Assembly (NCBI RefSeq): GCF_002794355.1
Contig: NZ_PGOI01000001.1
Coordinates: forward strand, 1 to 64,000
Direction: 5' to 3'
Source of the DNA: Pseudorhodobacter sp. MZDSW-24AT
Lineage (GTDB): Bacteria; Pseudomonadota; Alphaproteobacteria; Rhodobacterales; Rhodobacteraceae
Length of the DNA: 64,000 bases
The notes beneath the pieces were generated by a model that saw nothing but the letters and a program-made list of their open reading frames with translations, was not told the origin of the DNA and searched no databases. Shown piece after piece: positions 37,274 to 45,394 of the stretch. Numbering within the stretch: the stretch's first letter is position 1; each line of letters begins with the position of its first letter. The translations under genes were made by a program, and so were the position numbers.

Positions 37274-37480
37274 ATGAACCAGCTTAGCATGTTTGAACTG
37301 TCCGGTTTCGGGGGGCTTCTGATCCTCGCCCTTGATCTTTGGGCGATCATCTCGGTCTTTGGGTCTTCCGCCAGCACCGGCAAGAAAGTTCTGTGGACCC
37401 TTCTCATCATCTTCCTGCCGATCATCGGCTTCATCGCGTGGTTCTTCCTGGGCCCGCGCGCTGCGCAGCGCAGAATATGA
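37274..37480 (+). CDS. PLDc_N-domain small membrane protein
   Basis: A 68-aa protein with two hydrophobic helices (GGLLILALDLWAIISVFG and LLIIFLPIIGFIAWFFLGP), matching the phospholipase D N-terminal membrane domain found alone or in cardiolipin synthases. It is the first of three co-directional genes (21 bp to the next). Under EcfG control it may act on the envelope, but no catalytic motif is present. Confidence 0.88.
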   Translation: MNQLSMFELSGFGGLLILALDLWAIISVFGSSASTGKKVLWTLLIIFLPIIGFIAWFFLGPRAAQRRI

Positions 37481-37501
37481 CCGGTTTGGCAGGATAACCT
37501 G

Positions 37502-37882
37502 ATGTCGCGCTCTGGTGTCGAAAGCTGGCTCGTCCCGTTGCTTGATCTTGTCATGCTGGCGCGGCGCACCGTCCAGCTTCGGCTGGCTCTTCTCAAGGCA
37601 GAGCTTCGGGTTCGCGCGTCTTCTCTTGTAACGGCAGGCGTGCTGGGCGCTATGGCCATGGTCCTTGTTGTCATCATGCTGGGACTTTTGGTTCAGGCAG
37701 GCCTATTATGGCTTGCCCTGCTGGGCCTGACGCCGCTGCAATCTTTGCTGACGGGTGCGGGCGTTTGCGCTCTTGCCGCCGTGGTGCTCGTGCTGGTCGC
37801 AGGCCGCCTCGTCAAACGCGCGACCCTTCCCCTTTCACCCCTCGCGGGCTCTGGCGAGACGCGTCCCGCCACCCGCCCCTGA
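37502..37882 (+). CDS. Holin-like/YqjE-type membrane protein
   Basis: A 126-aa protein: an amphipathic N-terminus (ARRTVQLRLALLKAELRVRASSLVTAG) and two long hydrophobic helices (40-65, 70-95), like the phage holin family/YqjE superfamily. It is followed after 24 bp by a YqjD-like gene. YqjD, YqjE and similar proteins are stress-induced membrane proteins in enterobacteria; lytic activity is not implied. Confidence 0.78.
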   Translation: MSRSGVESWLVPLLDLVMLARRTVQLRLALLKAELRVRASSLVTAGVLGAMAMVLVVIMLGLLVQAGLLWLALLGLTPLQSLLTGAGVCALAAVVLVLVAGRLVKRATLPLSPLAGSGETRPATRP

Positions 37883-37906
37883 TACATTTTAAGTTTGGAG
37901 ATTCAC

Positions 37907-38968
37907 ATGGCACGCTCCCGTCGATCTGAAGCGCTTTTCAATGAGGCCCGCGCAACTGAAGATGCCCTTCGCGCAGCGATTGGGCGACTGACCGGTCGCT
38001 TGGTCGGGGGTGGAAACGCATCGGATGATTTGCTTGGCCTCGCCACCGGGCCTCTGGGTCAAACCGTCCTCGCAACCGCCGCGACGCGCGCCTTGCGCAC
38101 ACATCCTTTGGCGACGGTGCTGGTAGGGGCCGGTCTCGCTTGGCTCGCGTTCGGTCAAAAAGACGACCAGAGCCTGACCGAGCGCGTCTCTGACACGTTG
38201 GAAGACTGGCAGGCGAAGGCTGATGACGCACGCGACGCGGCCCGCGAGCGGCTCGCCGCCCTCTATGACGACATGTCAGAAAGGGGCCACGATGCCGCTG
38301 CATTTGCCCGTGAAAAAGCCGCTGTCACCGCAGATCTCGCCTCCGACCTTGCATCTGCGTTTGCACATGGCCTGTCAGACATGAGCGCTGATGCCGCAGA
38401 CCGCATCATCGCCGCCCGTGAGCGCGCCTATGCGGCCTTTGCCTCGGGCGCGGAGGCTGTCGAAGACAAGTTTGACGAGCTTACCGAAGAAGAAGACGAT
38501 CGCAACATCCTGCGGCGTCATCCCGTCGCTTCCGCTGCGGTCGCCGTTGCCCTTGGCGCGGCACTGGCAACCGCCTTGCAGGCCAACCGCCGCGAGGGAG
38601 AATCGCTGAGCCAGTCTGCCGAGCATCTGATGAAGAAAGCCCGGGACGTGTTTGACACCGAGCGCAGTGCGGCCAGCCGCGCATTTGGCGAGGCCGCCAG
38701 TGCCTTGCGCGCACGCGGCACCGAGGCCGCCTTGGCCATGGTCTCCGATCTGTCGGAAATCCTTGAAAATGCACGCGACAAGGGGCGAAGCGTTGTCGAG
38801 ACGGTAGAAGATGCCGCGGAGGACATTGAAGACTCCGCGCGCAGGACCACGCGCCGTGCGAGCGCCAAGGTCAACGACGCGGCAAAGCGCGTAAGCGCGC
38901 AGACCCGCAGCCGCCGGAAGGCGACCCAAAAGCTTGCCGACAAACTCACGGGCGGTCGCGCGCGTTAA
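37907..38968 (+). CDS. YqjD/DUF3618-like helical membrane-anchored protein
   Basis: A 353-aa, Ala/Asp/Arg-rich helical protein with two copies of a similar layout: a transmembrane stretch (TRALRTHPLATVLVGAGLAWLAFG, about 66-85) and a second (HPVASAAVAVALGAALATAL, about 205-225), each followed by long charged helices. The C-terminal 50 residues are Arg/Lys-rich and histone-like (RRTTRRASAKVNDAAKRVSAQTRSRRK). YqjD binds ribosomes at the membrane in E. coli; here the basic tail might bind nucleic acid. The start at 37907 is ATG; a TTG 4 codons upstream is possible. Confidence 0.8.
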   Translation: MARSRRSEALFNEARATEDALRAAIGRLTGRLVGGGNASDDLLGLATGPLGQTVLATAATRALRTHPLATVLVGAGLAWLAFGQKDDQSLTERVSDTLEDWQAKADDARDAARERLAALYDDMSERGHDAAAFAREKAAVTADLASDLASAFAHGLSDMSADAADRIIAARERAYAAFASGAEAVEDKFDELTEEEDDRNILRRHPVASAAVAVALGAALATALQANRREGESLSQSAEHLMKKARDVFDTERSAASRAFGEAASALRARGTEAALAMVSDLSEILENARDKGRSVVETVEDAAEDIEDSARRTTRRASAKVNDAAKRVSAQTRSRRKATQKLADKLTGGRAR

Positions 38969-39018
38969 ACGCGGTCCCTACCCTGTCTTTCCCCTGCCTC
39001 CTCAAGGCAACCCCACCT

Positions 39019-39050
39019 CCCCATGGCTTCGCGCCATGGGGCTTTTTTTA
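39019..39050 (+). terminator. Rho-independent terminator after the YqjD-like gene
   Basis: A perfect 8-bp stem, CCCCATGG / CCATGGGG, with a 7-nt loop, followed by CTTTTTTT. It lies 50 bp after the stop and overlaps the stop codon of the convergent phospholipase D gene. Confidence 0.85.
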
Positions 39051-40607
39051 CACCATTTCAGGGGGAAGGAAGGGCAGCGGTGTTCCGAATTTTTCGGCGA
39101 TCCGCACATCATAGGGCAAAACAAACCCCTGCCGAGATTCAGGAGGCCGCGCCGCATTCGACAGCGCGAGCCCGCGCCACGCAGCCACCGCAGTTTCTGG
39201 CGCAAAGTAACGTTGGTCGGCCTTTTCCGGGAGCCAATGCGCCATACAGCGGTGCCGGATGTCATCGACAACGTTCAGGTCTGTCAAGGATACGCCCGCC
39301 TCGGTGTCCCATCGCATGGAACGACCATTCAGGTTTGCGGATGAAATGATCGCCACATGGTCGAAGACCGAAACCTTGGCGTGAATATAGATCAGCGGCG
39401 CGTTCTTGAGATGATCGCGTCCGACCGTCTTGTCCGGCCTGCCTCGCCTTTGCTGGGCGGCGCTGCCAATAAAGAGACGCGCCCCGAAACTGCGCTGCAG
39501 ACGGCGCAGACAGCGCGCCTGATGCCATTCCCCGACTTGGGAATCGAGCCCCGTCCGCCCTTCGAAGGCCAGTTCTTCGGGCGCCCCCGGCAGCATGAGC
39601 AGAAGGTGCAGATCGGGCCGCGCGGCTGCGGCCGCGCAAAGCGCGCGGGTCAAAGCTCCATCGCGAAAATACTGGGTTTCCAGATAGATCAGGCCCTTCG
39701 CCTTGGAAATCGCAGCACAATGCGCGTCAAATATGCTTTGAACTACGGGCTTGGGACCAAAGCGCACCAAAGGCCTGCGCCGCTGTGTCGAGAGTGTAAC
39801 CAGCAAGTCGCCGCGTTCGACCGGGGGCATATCGCCTGCGGTCACGGCTTCGAAGCTCTCAAGGTGGCGCACCGCGTCTTCTGCCACCTTCCCCTCGACG
39901 ATGATCTGCACATCATGCCAAGTCTGATCCGCCGGGCGTTCATGATCCTGATCGTCGTAGCGGCGCTCGTTGAGGTCCAGACCACCAACATACAGGAGGC
40001 GGCGATCAAACACGGCAATCTTTTGATGGTGCGTCCCGGGGAACAGGCGCGGCACCGGCCAGAGTCTTGGGCGCACGGTCCCATTTGGCCGAACGACGAT
40101 AAGTTCGGCAGCACCGGGCATCTCACGCAAGGCAGCCGCGCGCAGGTCGGCCGGCTGTTTGTTCAGCCATTGGCACAGACGCCACACGCGCTTCATGATC
40201 ACCGGCGACAACAAGAACCGGGGAAGAGAACCTGTCTCGGCCGGATGACGCGCGACCGTCGCTTTGAGCTTCCCTGCACCCGGCCCCGCAACTTCGGCTG
40301 CGGCCTGCAACAAGCGTATGCTGCGCCACGTCCCTCGATGCATCGCGGCACGCGCGATCGGGTCGAAATCCGAGAGTTTTAGCGTGATGTTCACACCGCG
40401 GCGCAGACAGTCGACGATCAGGTCGAACCAGCGCGGTCCGACGTTCTGCGCCTGCGCAGAGCGCAGGCGGGTTTCCGGGTCAAACACCAGAAAACTGGCG
40501 ATGATTTCTGTCTCGGCGGTCAAAAACGCGTTTTCCAAGGCCGGATAGGCCTCGGCCGCCGTGATGAACACCTTCGGCATTGCGTCGGGCAGGGTGTCGG
40601 CGTTCAT
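39048..40607 (-). CDS. Phospholipase D/cardiolipin synthase-like protein
   Basis: A 519-aa PLD-superfamily enzyme with two HKD motifs: THHQKIAVFDRRLLYVGGLDL and IHAKVSVFDHVAIISSANLNG. No N-terminal membrane domain is present. Interestingly a separate PLDc_N protein is coded at 37274-37480. Likely activity: phospholipid hydrolysis or transphosphatidylation at the membrane. The upstream region (40651-40628, minus) contains only a weak EcfG-like match, GGGAC-N17-CGTC. Confidence 0.9.
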   Translation of the reverse strand: MNADTLPDAMPKVFITAAEAYPALENAFLTAETEIIASFLVFDPETRLRSAQAQNVGPRWFDLIVDCLRRGVNITLKLSDFDPIARAAMHRGTWRSIRLLQAAAEVAGPGAGKLKATVARHPAETGSLPRFLLSPVIMKRVWRLCQWLNKQPADLRAAALREMPGAAELIVVRPNGTVRPRLWPVPRLFPGTHHQKIAVFDRRLLYVGGLDLNERRYDDQDHERPADQTWHDVQIIVEGKVAEDAVRHLESFEAVTAGDMPPVERGDLLVTLSTQRRRPLVRFGPKPVVQSIFDAHCAAISKAKGLIYLETQYFRDGALTRALCAAAAARPDLHLLLMLPGAPEELAFEGRTGLDSQVGEWHQARCLRRLQRSFGARLFIGSAAQQRRGRPDKTVGRDHLKNAPLIYIHAKVSVFDHVAIISSANLNGRSMRWDTEAGVSLTDLNVVDDIRHRCMAHWLPEKADQRYFAPETAVAAWRGLALSNAARPPESRQGFVLPYDVRIAEKFGTPLPFLPPEMV

Positions 40608-40682
40608 TTTTCAGCCTGTCACTGTGATGGACGCAGCCCGTCCTTGGCTTGTCCCAAGGCGGGACACCTCTTCTGCTTCCCC

Positions 40683-42482
40683 CTACCCGCGCGGCGCCTC
40701 TCTGGACGCAGCAGACCGTTCTTCGGCTTCTGAAAGCGGGCGCAGCGGAAAATCCATTGTAAGCAGATACTCATCGCCTTCGCGACCGCGAGTCACCTTC
40801 CCGTTCAACTGCTGAGAGAATGCCGTCAGCAATTGAGAGCCAAAACCGTCGCTGCCCGGCACCAAGGGATCGTCGCCCTGAGCCACCACGGGGCGCAGGC
40901 TGTTGCGCAGCGTAAATCTTGCGATCCCACCGCCCGTGCGCTCCAACCGCAGTCCTACGGTGGACCCGGCAGTACCTGCATTCCAAGAATGCTTGATCAC
41001 ATTCGCCATGCCTTCGGTCAGAAACAGCGCCAATGGCACAGCTTGGTCGGGCGTCAGACGAATATCATCCACACTGGCGACCAACTCAAAGCGGCGGCCG
41101 GGGGCAGAGCCGATCCGCAGCAGATCACCCGCGACGCGCGGCAAAAGCTCATCTGCGCGCACGTCTGTCAATCCGCTGGTCTGATACAGTTCGCGGTGCA
41201 CCGTGGCGAGGCTGATCACGCGCTCCTGCACCGTGCGCATCGCTTCCTTCGCTTCCGCAGTCCGCGCCCCCCGCAACTGCATATTCAAAATCGAAGCAAT
41301 GAGTTGCAGGTTGTTCTTCACGCGGTGATGCACCTCTCGGAGCAGCACTTCCTTTTGATGGATCGTGTTTTCCAGATCCGCTTCATTGCGCACGACGGCA
41401 TCGGTCATGCGCTCATAGGCGCGGCCCACCGAACGCAGCTCGATGGCGGCACCGTCCATGTTGAGTTCCGGCAACTGTCGCTCCCCAGCCGCAAAAGCGG
41501 TGATACGGTCGCGGAGCAGACGTACATGGCGCAAGACTTGGCTTTCTGCTGCAAGCCACGCCACCAAAAGGCTGGCCGCCCACATCAGCATCGGAAACAT
41601 GAAGGCAGGCAATGCGCCTTCGAGAATGGTATTGTCGAGCCGGTCGGCAGGCCAAGACCCAATCAGATACAGTGACCCGATCTGTAGGGGGACAACGGCA
41701 AAGGCCCGCCGCTCGCCGCTTGGCGTGCTTGCGATAAAGCTGCGGCCGTTGTTGTTGCGCGTGAAGCTCGCAAGATCCCGGCCCGCTGGAAGGCTTTGCT
41801 CGGCTGCGTCCATCCCGATCGAGGACGTCAGCAAAGCCCCGTTCGCATCGAAAGTAATAAGCGCAAGCGGCTGGTCGTCTGTTGTTGACGCCGTTTTTGT
41901 CTGCTGATCCAAGGCCTCATGTGGCAAGGAAACAAAGGCGAATCCCATCAAGCTTCCGGCGGCATCCACCACAGGGTGCGACACGATCAAAACCGATGCT
42001 TGGGTGACTGGTCCATAGGGATTGACCGCGATTTTAGGGCCCGGGTCATCCAGAAGGATGGCCATAGCCTCTGTTCCGGCAAGATCGCGCTGTTCGTTGC
42101 GCGCGCCGCACGCCATCTGGCCGTTCACATCCACATAGCCAGCAAATGTAACCACCCCGATGTTGGCATCGACGAGATTGTCCATAAGCCTGCGGCAGGC
42201 ATCCAGGTTCGCAAGAACATCCCCTTGCACGACGGCAGGCAAAGCCGTTGCCAAGGTGGCAGCCTTCGCCTGCGCCTTCATCAGTTCTGCAATAAGCGGA
42301 TTGGCTGCAATCAAGGTCTCACCCTTGATTACATTTGTGACCCTTGCTTCGGCCAGCTGCGCGGTTTTCAGTCCTTGAACATAGCTAAGGATGGCAAGCG
42401 GCAATAGGGCAACCCCCATCACGGCCATGAGGCGAAATCCAAGTCCTGAAAACCGCCGCGGTATCGCGGCCAACTTCGTCAT
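40683..42482 (-). CDS. Membrane HisKA_2 sensor kinase of the GSR locus (PhyK-like)
   Basis: A 599-aa kinase: TM1 (about 17-37), a periplasmic sensor of about 240 residues (Cache-like, DACRRLMDNLVDANIGVVTFAGYVDVNG), TM2 (about 285-308), HAMP-like linker, and HisKA_2 with phospho-His in LREVHHRVKNNLQLIASILNMQ. The HATPase has LFLTEGMANVIKHS and GFGSQLLTAFSQQL. Its ATG overlaps the ecfG stop by 4 nt, so nepR, ecfG and this kinase form one operon opposite phyR. This is the expected position for the kinase that phosphorylates PhyR. Confidence 0.92.
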   Translation of the reverse strand: MTKLAAIPRRFSGLGFRLMAVMGVALLPLAILSYVQGLKTAQLAEARVTNVIKGETLIAANPLIAELMKAQAKAATLATALPAVVQGDVLANLDACRRLMDNLVDANIGVVTFAGYVDVNGQMACGARNEQRDLAGTEAMAILLDDPGPKIAVNPYGPVTQASVLIVSHPVVDAAGSLMGFAFVSLPHEALDQQTKTASTTDDQPLALITFDANGALLTSSIGMDAAEQSLPAGRDLASFTRNNNGRSFIASTPSGERRAFAVVPLQIGSLYLIGSWPADRLDNTILEGALPAFMFPMLMWAASLLVAWLAAESQVLRHVRLLRDRITAFAAGERQLPELNMDGAAIELRSVGRAYERMTDAVVRNEADLENTIHQKEVLLREVHHRVKNNLQLIASILNMQLRGARTAEAKEAMRTVQERVISLATVHRELYQTSGLTDVRADELLPRVAGDLLRIGSAPGRRFELVASVDDIRLTPDQAVPLALFLTEGMANVIKHSWNAGTAGSTVGLRLERTGGGIARFTLRNSLRPVVAQGDDPLVPGSDGFGSQLLTAFSQQLNGKVTRGREGDEYLLTMDFPLRPLSEAEERSAASREAPRG

Positions 42483-43054
42483 GCTGCCTGAATACCCGAT
42501 CGTCCCATCACCGCCAGAGTTGCCCCCGACTGTTCCGCCAGAATATCCTCACCCTCAGCAAGACCGAGCATCTCGCACAATTTGGCACGCGCGCGATTGG
42601 CTCGGCTTTTGGCAGTGCCGACAGCCACGCCCATCATATGCGCCGCTTCCTCATAGGAATACCCGTTCGCGCCCACAAGGATCAGAACTTCACGATGCTC
42701 GGGCGACAGCTTGTCGAATGCATGGCTGAAATCGGTGAAAGCGAGACGCCCGTCATGATGCGGCTTCTCAAACATTGAAGCTGCGTGAACACCATCGGTA
42801 TCGGACACTTCGCGCCGCGTCTTGCGCTTGGACGAAAAGAACGTGTTGCGCAGGATCGTGAAAAGCCACGCGCGCATGTCAGTGCCAACGGTGAACTTCT
42901 CGATGTTCGACCAAGCTTTCAAAATGGTTTCCTGCACAAGATCGTCGGCTTCGCTCACATTGCGGGTCAGTGAGATGGCGAAGGCACGCAGGGAAGGAAT
43001 GTGGGTTGCCATCTCGTCACGCGGGTCTGCATGGGTGACGGGGGCGCTGCTCAT
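42479..43054 (-). CDS. ecfG: General stress ECF sigma factor EcfG
   Basis: A 191-aa ECF15/EcfG-type sigma factor: region 2 (LRAFAISLTRNVSEADDLVQETILKAWSNIEKF, MRAWLFTILRNTFFSSKRK) and region 4 (LSPEHREVLILVGANGYSYEEAAHMMGVAVGTAKSRANRARAKL). It has no C-terminal SnoaL extension. The ATG overlaps the nepR stop (ATGA). Family: held by the anti-sigma NepR and released when phosphorylated PhyR binds NepR; recognises GGAAC-N16/17-CGTT. Confidence 0.97.
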   Translation of the reverse strand: MSSAPVTHADPRDEMATHIPSLRAFAISLTRNVSEADDLVQETILKAWSNIEKFTVGTDMRAWLFTILRNTFFSSKRKTRREVSDTDGVHAASMFEKPHHDGRLAFTDFSHAFDKLSPEHREVLILVGANGYSYEEAAHMMGVAVGTAKSRANRARAKLCEMLGLAEGEDILAEQSGATLAVMGRSGIQAA

Positions 43055-43212
43055 TTGCCAGCCTCCTTTGCTTTCAGCTGCTCGAGCAAAAGCTTAAACC
43101 TGTCAGGCACTTCTTCCTTCAGCGCCGCCTCGTAGACACGCTTCAGGTTTTCATCAATGTCTTTGCGCAAACTGGATTTCTGGTTGTCACCCGACATATG
43201 TTCCATCATCAT
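43051..43212 (-). CDS. nepR: Anti-sigma factor NepR
   Basis: A small protein of 48-53 aa. The core DENLKRVYEAALKEEVPDRF followed by LLLEQLKAKE is the NepR signature that binds both EcfG and the PhyR sigma-like domain. In-frame ATGs exist at 43212, 43209, 43206 and 43197; the last (MSGDNQKSS) is preceded by GATGGA and may be used. The stop overlaps the ecfG start. It is below the length cut-off of usual ORF tracks and was found by reading the sequence. Confidence 0.95.
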   Translation of the reverse strand: MMMEHMSGDNQKSSLRKDIDENLKRVYEAALKEEVPDRFKLLLEQLKAKEAGK

Positions 43213-43241
43213 GCTACTCTACCGATCCCGCATTTATTCAT

Positions 43242-43267
43242 GGAACCAAACGCGACGCCAGTGCGTT
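43242..43267 (+). promoter_or_regulatory. EcfG-type promoter of phyR
   Basis: GGAAC (43242-43246), 17-nt spacer, CGTT (43264-43267), 35 nt before the phyR ATG. Its DNA is also the mirror image of the nepR promoter. Confidence 0.85.
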
Positions 43268-43274
43268 TGGTTCC
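43249..43274 (-). promoter_or_regulatory. EcfG-type promoter of nepR-ecfG-kinase
   Basis: Minus-strand GGAAC (43274-43270), 17-nt spacer, CGTT (43252-43249), about 37 nt before the most upstream nepR ATG. It overlaps the phyR promoter almost completely. Confidence 0.85.
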
Positions 43275-43301
43275 GTAGAAAACGAAACTGGGGAGAAAAT
43301 A

Positions 43302-44111
43302 ATGACTGCCTCCGCGACCTTCGATCTGACATCGGCCATCGCGGCCGATCTGCCGTTTTTGCGTCGCTATGCGCGTGCGCTCACCGGCAGCCAAGATACC
43401 GGCGACCGTTACGCTGCCGCGACCTTGGAAAGCATTCTGATCGAAGATACGCCGGTCCGCGAAGCCTCTACACCACGGATCGGATTGTTCCACTGCTTCC
43501 ACCGCGTCTGGGCCAGTGCTGGCGCGCCGTTGGAAACCGAAGATGACATCTTGGCCAAACGGGCGCAGGTCCACATGGCAGGGCTGACGCCCAACTCGCG
43601 CGAGGCGTTGCTGCTCCATGCGATTGAAGGCTTTGACCGCCCCGCCATCGCCGAAATCATGGCGCATGATGAGACCGAAGTGCAGGCGCTTCTGGACGCC
43701 GCCATTCGCGAGATGGAGGCATCCGTGACCGGGAAGGTCATGGTGATCGAGGATGAGGCCATCATCGCGATGGACATCGTCGATATCGTGGGCCAGATCG
43801 GACACAAGGTTACAGGCGTTGCCAGAACACGCCGTGAAGCGGTCGAGCTTGCCGCGCGCGACCGCCCCGACTTGATCCTTTCGGACATCCAGCTGGCCGA
43901 CGACTCGTCGGGGATCGACGCGGTCAATGATATCCTGGCCCAATTCGACGATATCCCGGTCATCTTCATCACCGCTTTCCCCGAGCGGCTGCTGACGGGC
44001 GACAAACCGGAACCGGCTTTCCTGATCACCAAACCCTTCTCGGAAGAGCAAGTGCGCTCGGCCGTCAGCCAAGCCATGTTCTTCTCTTCGACCGAGACCC
44101 TGCACGCCTGA
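43302..44111 (+). CDS. phyR: General stress response regulator PhyR
   Basis: A 269-aa PhyR: an N-terminal sigma-like domain (FDLTSAIAADLPFLRRYARALTGSQ, LTPNSREALLLHAIEGF) that mimics EcfG, and a C-terminal receiver (VIEDEAIIAMDI, phosphoacceptor Asp195 in LILSDIQLAD, FITAFPERL, TKPF). GGGGAG precedes the ATG by 7 nt. On phosphorylation it sequesters NepR and frees EcfG. Divergent from nepR-ecfG-kinase and with its own terminator. Confidence 0.97.
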   Translation: MTASATFDLTSAIAADLPFLRRYARALTGSQDTGDRYAAATLESILIEDTPVREASTPRIGLFHCFHRVWASAGAPLETEDDILAKRAQVHMAGLTPNSREALLLHAIEGFDRPAIAEIMAHDETEVQALLDAAIREMEASVTGKVMVIEDEAIIAMDIVDIVGQIGHKVTGVARTRREAVELAARDRPDLILSDIQLADDSSGIDAVNDILAQFDDIPVIFITAFPERLLTGDKPEPAFLITKPFSEEQVRSAVSQAMFFSSTETLHA

Positions 44112-44137
44112 GTTTTGTCCCTTCACACACCACCTTG

Positions 44138-44165
44138 CGCCTGCCCTCGTGGCAGGCGTTTTTTA
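44138..44165 (+). terminator. Rho-independent terminator of phyR
   Basis: A perfect 8-bp stem, CGCCTGCC / GGCAGGCG, 5-nt loop, followed by TTTTTTATT, 26 bp after the phyR stop. Confidence 0.9.
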
Positions 44166-44185
44166 TTGAACTTCAGGAGCTTCGT

Positions 44186-44210
44186 GGAACTCCTCAGGCC
44201 GGATTGCGTT
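44186..44210 (+). promoter_or_regulatory. EcfG-type promoter of the small exported protein gene
   Basis: GGAAC (44186-44190), 16-nt spacer, CGTT (44207-44210), 54 nt before the ATG at 44264 and directly after the phyR terminator. Confidence 0.8.
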
Positions 44211-44263
44211 CTCTGTGCAAGCGAGGGCTGCCCTTCGCATCACATATCTGGAAGGATCTTTTC

Positions 44264-44746
44264 ATGTTCCGCAAAGTTCTTATGGCAACCACCGCCCTCT
44301 TCATCGCGCAGGCCGCATTCGCGCAGGACACGATGGTGAAAGAAATCGACGTGACCGCCGATATCACCGCCATCTCGAATGCCGAGGCTGCGAGCTACTG
44401 GGCAAACACGGCGGCTGATCTGCAGAATGCCATCCTCGCGCGCCTTGTCGACCGGGTTGGCGAAGATGGCGTGAAGATCAGCGTCGATATCGACGAACTG
44501 TCCTTGGCAAACTCGTTCCAGAACCAGTTGAACCTCGAAGATGCTGTTCTGGTCGGCTCGGTGAATGTGACCAGCGACACCGACAATACCAAATTCGACA
44601 GCTATGAGCTGACCGTGACGGCCCTGACAGCGCAAGCCTTTGCGCCGGACGGTGCGGTGTTGGATGGCGCGTTCACCGACACGCCCGAGTATTACGCCGC
44701 ACTTATCGCCGCATTCGCCGATGGTGTTGTGACCCGTATCAAGTGA
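44264..44746 (+). CDS. Small exported protein of unknown function, EcfG-controlled
   Basis: A 160-aa protein with a Sec signal peptide (MFRKVLMATTALFIAQAAFA, cleavage before QDTM). The acidic mature part of about 140 residues has no cysteine and no motif I recognise: ADITAISNAEAASYWANTAADL, then LVDRVGEDGVKISVDIDELSLAN, suggesting a compact alpha/beta fold. GGAAGGA precedes the ATG. It is expected to be a periplasmic stress protein. Monocistronic, bounded by terminators. Confidence 0.85.
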   Translation: MFRKVLMATTALFIAQAAFAQDTMVKEIDVTADITAISNAEAASYWANTAADLQNAILARLVDRVGEDGVKISVDIDELSLANSFQNQLNLEDAVLVGSVNVTSDTDNTKFDSYELTVTALTAQAFAPDGAVLDGAFTDTPEYYAALIAAFADGVVTRIK

Positions 44747-44763
44747 TCGAAACCCCAATGATG

Positions 44764-44792
44764 AAAGGCCCCGGAGTGATCCGGGGCCTTTT
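44764..44792 (+). terminator. Rho-independent terminator after the exported protein gene
   Basis: An 11-bp stem, AAAGGCCCCGG / CCGGGGCCTTT, 6-nt loop, ending in TTTTC, 17 bp after the stop. Confidence 0.88.
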
Positions 44793-44810
44793 CATTTGCG
44801 CCAAGTGAAA

Positions 44811-44845
44811 GAAAAGGCCCGGAGAGCACTGCACCCCGGGCCCTT
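44811..44845 (-). terminator. Rho-independent terminator of dps
   Basis: On the minus strand a GC stem (AAGGGCCCGG with CCGGGCCTT, one bulged base) is followed by TTTTCTTTC, just after the dps stop. It faces the terminator of the convergent exported protein gene. Confidence 0.75.
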
Positions 44846-44851
44846 GCGTTT

Positions 44852-45346
44852 TTACTTGGAGGTGGCGCGCAGCATCCAAGCGGCTTTTTCGTGGAAGGCC
44901 ACGCGTGCAGTGAGCAAATCGGCAGTTGCCACATCTTCACCGTCCTCGGCGCGGCCGATCACATCCCGCATACGGCGGACAACGGCTTCATGTTCTCCGG
45001 CGAGGTCTTCCACCATCTCTTGCGCCGAACCCAGTTTGGCAGGATCCTTGACGCAAGACATCTTGGTGACTTCAGACAATTGATAGGGTGCGATCCGGCC
45101 CAAGGCACGAATACGCTCTGCCAGATCGTCGGCCGCCTTGAACAGATTGTTGTACTGCGCTTCGGTCAGGATATGGATCGAGTGGAACAGCGGACCTTCA
45201 ACGTTCCAGTGGACGGCATGTGTCTTGAACAGCAGGCGATAGGTGTCCGCGAGTGCCTCGCTCAGGCCTTTAGAAATGGCGGTGACGCCTGTGATGCCGG
45301 TGTCGATCTTGTCTGCCGCTGGCACGGCCTTCAGTGCTTCTGACAT
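44852..45346 (-). CDS. dps: Dps ferritin-like DNA-protection protein
   Basis: A 164-aa Dps: ferroxidase-site residues in LFKTHAVHWNVEGPLFHSIH and AQYNNLFKAADDLAERIRALG, a four-helix bundle, and a short N-terminal tail (MSEALKAVPAADK). The start at 45346 has AAAGGA upstream; the frame extends 11 codons more. It stores iron with H2O2 as oxidant and shields DNA; a typical GSR target. Promoter at 45399-45424. Confidence 0.95.
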   Translation of the reverse strand: MSEALKAVPAADKIDTGITGVTAISKGLSEALADTYRLLFKTHAVHWNVEGPLFHSIHILTEAQYNNLFKAADDLAERIRALGRIAPYQLSEVTKMSCVKDPAKLGSAQEMVEDLAGEHEAVVRRMRDVIGRAEDGEDVATADLLTARVAFHEKAAWMLRATSK

Positions 45347-45394
45347 GAGAAATCCTTTCGGTGACGCACCGCCGGACATGGCAGCGCTCTGCCA

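Larger units (their letters stand above)
43242..43274. repeat. 33-bp palindrome joining two opposed EcfG promoters
   Basis: 12-bp arms GGAACCAAACGC and GCGTTTGGTTCC are perfect inverted repeats around a 9-bp centre. Each arm supplies a -35 element on one strand and the -10 element on the other. Confidence 0.9.

Noticed and set aside
37042-37677. 211-codon minus-strand frame
   Set aside because: Covers the divergent EcfG promoters and lies antisense to the PLDc_N gene; composition is not protein-like.
40628-40655. EcfG-like site (GGGAC-N17-CGTC) upstream of the phospholipase D gene
   Set aside because: Mismatches in both the -35 and -10 core; not counted as a promoter although regulation by EcfG remains possible.
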